64,000 bases of DNA from Paramecium octaurelia. Taxonomy: Eukaryota; Ciliophora; Oligohymenophorea; Peniculida; Parameciidae. The notes beneath the pieces are model-generated. The model worked only from the letters and a program-made list of their open reading frames with translations, was not told the origin of the DNA and did not search any database. The stretch is from NCBI GenBank assembly GCA_905182995.1, contig CAJJDP010000112.1, positions 46,744 to 110,743 of the forward strand. Direction: 5' to 3'. Shown one piece after another: positions 60,493-64,000 of this stretch (position 1 is the stretch's first letter; each line of letters starts with the position of its first letter). The position numbers were made by a program, and so were the translations under genes.

Positions 60493-62144
60493 ATGAATTA
60501 ATCAGTTTTCGAAAAGCCCCATGTATTGCAGAGTATAAGTGATGCTGATAAGTTATAATTTTACAATAGCACACGCTTATGGCATACCAAATTTAATTAT
60601 CAGCTTTTTGATACAGAGGAACTTAAGAGTGTCCATTTTGAAGACAATAAAAAGTTTATCATGATACTCAAATCAATTCAAAATTTCAATAAGGAAGTAA
60701 GGATACACTTATTGTTCTTATAGATCTAAACATCATAAAAATAAGGTAGATTTGTTCCAACAATGCCCACTCGTTACAATTTTTACTAAAACATTGTAAA
60801 TTTATTGAGAGAAGCTGCAATAGCCAAAGGAAGGGATGCTTAATTGATATTCCTAGATAAGGTCTATGGCTTTTATGTATAAAACAACCGAGAAGTAATG
60901 AAAACGCAAGACAAGGAAACAGGTAACACAACTTCAAGTGATGATACAAGATTTATCATTTAGGATCAGTCGTAGCCATTGCCAAGTAAATAGATTGATG
61001 ATCAACTCAAGGATTATAAGGAAAAGAAAAGAACCATGCATAAAAATTGTGATCCGCCATAATTAAGGTAATTGATGTGTTGGTATGATTCATTAGATTA
61101 AAATTGTATAAAAGAAGACAATTTAACTAATTAAATAATATGATACCTCAAATTTAAGTAAGGAGCACATTCCCCAAGGTTGTTTCCTTGCCTCAAAAGG
61201 ATTAGGATGAGAATCTACAATAGAGTTAAGAGTAAACAGAGGGGGAAATTGTGATTGATGGAGATTTATTAGGGAATGAAGGTGATGAAGAGAAGAAAAA
61301 GAAGGATGTCAATATGGTACCTAAGATCAAAGTATTTTAAAAAGATGATGTAAATTTAGAATTTACAGATATCAATAAATAGTTTGAAAATAGATAAAAT
61401 TATTAGTTATATTAACCATCAAATCAGGAGATTGAATTGAATCTATAAAATAGATGGATCTAATTTAGATAAAAAGAAGCAGCCGAAAAGAAAATGGATG
61501 AAGAAATAGTCAATTCTATGAATGTTTGGTCTAAAAACAAAGCTAGAATAGAAAAGGAAATCGATCGTAGAATAGATTCATAACATTATGGCAGTAGATA
61601 TGCTGAAATTGATAAAAAAAGATCGTAATCTGTTGGATTATCATATTAACCAGATCCTAAAGTAGTCAATCTAAAACCATTACCAACCATTATATAATCA
61701 CAAAATAGATAATATGATTCTGTAATTGATATATCATTTTTGGAAAGCAGGGCCTCTGCATAAAGAGTAGTAAATGCAAGAAGAGCTTACAAAGACATAT
61801 TAAATTTAAGTGCTAATGATATTTAACCAGATGAATAACCATCTTCCCTATCTATTTATGCAAATAAACTTAGATCCAATTCACTTCATAATAAGTTCTC
61901 ACAATTATTACAAAGAAACAGTCCCACAAAGTTGAATGAACAGAATTTATAAGAAGTATTGGATATCAAAAATAGATTTGCTAAACACAAGATCCCAATC
62001 TAAATAAATTCTTTGTTATCTGGAATTATGGTACCTACTTATCAAGAAGACTTTAACAATAAGCTAATGGATATTGGTCAATCTATGTTAGTTAATCCTT
62101 TCGAGGAGAAAAAAGGAAAAAAGAAGAAGAAGAAGAAGGATTGA
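60493..62144 (+). CDS. Lysine-rich unknown protein, 531 aa
   Basis: ATG 60493, TGA 62142-62144. A 29-nt intron at 61068-61096 (GTAATTG...TCATTAG) is required to avoid a TGA. A 27-nt in-frame segment at 60697-60723 (GTAAGG...TTATAG) has ideal borders and is probably also an intron. N-terminal part has WHTKFNYQLFDTEELKS and MPTRYNFYQNIVNLLREAAI. The middle is charged and low complexity. The C-terminal third carries SYQPDPKVVNLKPLPTII, RRAYKDILNLSAND and ends in a poly-Lys run (KKGKKKKKKKD). The basic tail could bind microtubules or nucleic acid, or be a nuclear signal. Family not recognised. Confidence 0.82.
61068..61096 (+). other. 29-nt intron
   Basis: GTAATTGATG...TCATTAG. Without it the frame stops about 60 nt on; with it the exon runs more than 340 codons to the stop. 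Confidence 0.85.
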
Positions 62145-62566
62145 TCATTCATAATATTTAAAATTTAATACTAATTAAGCCATATCCATTAGATTTCGAT
62201 TCAGATTTTATCAAATGTATACCATTCATTATATCCAACGACATATGGAAGATATCCTTTTCAATGTTAGAATCACTGTATCCTATTTAGATTAATAAAA
62301 TTCAATTTTTTAATTTATAACTCTGTAAAATCTATTTTTTAATATACATTCCTTAATCCAAAAAGGTATCAACAAAATTAATAATTTTTAGAATTATAGA
62401 AATTATAAAATTGAAAACTGTTGAAGTATAGATACTAAAATAAATCCATATTTCAATAATGTCTAATATGATCTTCGAGATTATTTTAAATAACCAAAGA
62501 GTATATAAAAATCAATATAATATCATGGAGGATTAAATTAAATAATAATCAATTATATTTATATAA
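62145..62566. other. Intergenic between two plus-strand genes
   Basis: AT-rich; it must hold the 3' end of the left gene and promoter of the right one. No motif recognised. Confidence 0.5.
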
Positions 62567-64000
62567 ATGACTTCTTATATGCAGTCCTCCTTTAGTATTC
62601 AAACTAAAGCCAACTTTGATTTTTTGCAACAACCTAGTGATTCTGATTCGGATAGCGAATCAAAACAATTTATAAAAGGAGCCTAATAATAAAATTAGGA
62701 GAGAGATTTAAAAAAATAAAAGAAACTGATTGATATAGAATCAATTAAAAGCGAGTTAGGGATTAGACCAATTACGGAGAATACAAATCCTGAAAATTAT
62801 TACCGTAGATATTCTAGGAAAAGTATTGGGACAATAACAAATATGATAATACCAACATCATCTGTTCTGATTGAATAATTAAGTTAACTTAAAAAGATAA
62901 AGGAAATAAGAAAAGAAGTGCCTCCTGAATTGCTAGGCCGCATTTATTCTGAATTTAGGTATAAGATGGAATTCAATTAGGTTTCAATCAGTGCCTCAAT
63001 TGAATCCAGTTTATAGACAGGGAGATCAAAATAAACGATTTTATATAATATTGGAAGGGAAGGTGGTAGTGATGAAGCCAAAAGAGAAAATGGTTGGATC
63101 TAATAAGTTGGATTACTACGATAATTAAACATCAAAACCTGCGAAAAAGACTGAGCAGGATCCCTACGGATTGAATAATGTATTCCCTGACTACATTATA
63201 GTGAAAGTACTATTTTAAGGAGAGTATGTAAATAAAGAGCTATTAAAGTTCGTTTGGAGAGGCAGCTATTAAGTTGGACACGGCAAGGTCATCGACTGTT
63301 TATGCATTAGAATAGACTCACTTAATATACTTAAGTGAAATGGCATATTTAGAATTGATTAACCCTTATATGAGTGCTGCATTAGATAATAAAATCAATT
63401 ACTTTTCCAAAACTCCCCTATTTTAGTTTATTGAACCTTAAGAATTCATGGGCATAATTTTGGAATGTAAGATGATAACCTATCATGCTGGTGAAATGTT
63501 GTTTAAGGAAGACGATAAAGCAACTCATATCTATTTTATTATTGATGGAGAAATTGAATTGTCTAAGAAAGTGGGAGAAAAACGAATAATTTTATCATCA
63601 TACGGATAATATTAAGGATTCGGAGAGGTGGAAATTATGATAAAGATCTCTAGATTCACACAAGCCAAAGTTATTACTCCAAAATTACACGTCTATAGAA
63701 TCAGAAAGAGATAATTCTTTGATAACTTAGGTAATTATCAAATTTTTGAAACTATGAAAAAGAATTCAAATATTATATATAGACATTGGTAAAATAGATG
63801 TGAAGCTGCATAATAGACAATTCATCAATAAGATGAAGTACATTATATTATTATTATCAGATCTATAAGGCTGCTTAGGATGTCTAATAAAATAAACCAA
63901 ATTTTAAGGCTAAGCATATTCTTAATAAGAAATTGGTGGAATCATAAGGATAGAAGTTGTCATAAGTGAAATTGTTGTAGAACATAACAGATGAAGATTT
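62567..64000 (+). CDS. Protein with two cyclic-nucleotide-binding domains (3' end outside window)
   Basis: ATG 62567 (another in-frame ATG at 62579). Introns: 62959-62980 (22 nt, GTATAA...AATTAG), 63224-63248 (25 nt, GTATGT...TTAAAG), 63838-63860 (23 nt, GTACAT...TATCAG). Residues 1-135 are Ser/Asp- and Lys-rich. Domain 1 (about 138-250) has PVYRQGDQNKRFYIILEGKV and, across the second intron, GDSFGEAAIKLDTARSSTV; the Glu and Arg match the phosphate-binding cassette that holds cAMP or cGMP. Domain 2 (about 285-370) has YHAGEMLFKEDDKATHIYFI and FGEVEIMIKISRFTQAKV. It has no kinase or channel segment so far, so it resembles ciliary cNBD proteins or a regulatory subunit-like scaffold. Confidence 0.9.
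63224..63248 (+). other. 25-nt intron ending in AAG
   Basis: Begins GTATGTAAAT and ends CTATTAAAG. Only this excision rebuilds the canonical GDSFGEAA motif, so the AAG acceptor is well supported. Confidence 0.85.

Noticed and set aside
1-64000. tRNA, rRNA, CRISPR, bacterial operons or telomeric repeats
   Set aside because: No cloverleaf with conserved arms, no rRNA-like segments, no spaced identical short repeats, and no C4A2/C3A3 arrays were seen on reading; the genes are clearly ciliate.

Overview
The window is nuclear DNA of a ciliate, most probably a Paramecium. Reading frames stay open for hundreds of codons only if TAA and TAG are read as glutamine and TGA is the sole stop. Genes are cut by tiny GT...AG introns of about 20-31 nt, whose removal restores frame and conserved motifs. 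The DNA is very AT-rich.

Layout. 1-2268 is the 3' part of a VIT/VWA-domain gene. 2.3-14.2 kb holds gene or transposon relics, one intact unknown ORF (6244-7320) and a pyrimidine-rich low-complexity block. 14.2-16.9 kb is a minus-strand WD40 gene. 17-21.7 kb is relic DNA. 21.8-23 kb has a ubiquitin-like gene and a small ORF. 23.7-26.3 kb is a 1306-bp sequence present twice around a single N. An arrestin-like relic lies at 28-29.2 kb. 32.4-36.4 kb is a large cysteine-rich membrane-protein gene with a damaged 3' end. 38.3-40.9 kb is a TPR gene in which nearly every repeat is its own exon. 41.3-44.5 kb is a decayed non-LTR retrotransposon carrying a second 1357-bp duplication around a single N. 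46.4-47.3 kb is a decayed zinc-finger/TPR gene. 47.7-51.4 kb has three genes or ORFs.

From 52.5 kb to the right edge the DNA becomes gene-dense, with short spacers and compact genes. In order: an unresolved minus gene, a RIB43A-like ciliary protein, an acidic protein, a coiled-coil protein, an ABHD17-type hydrolase, a small membrane protein, two uncharacterised cytoskeletal-looking proteins, and a protein with two cyclic-nucleotide-binding domains.

The mix of dense gene islands with long tracts of decayed genes and a retrotransposon relic is unlike a typical compact Paramecium macronuclear chromosome. It suggests germline (micronuclear) sequence or a poorly trimmed chromosome region; this is inference. 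Both long perfect duplications are separated by one N and look like assembly joins. The most informative biology is the exon-per-repeat TPR gene, the set of introns that appear to end in AAG, and the apparent gene relics.
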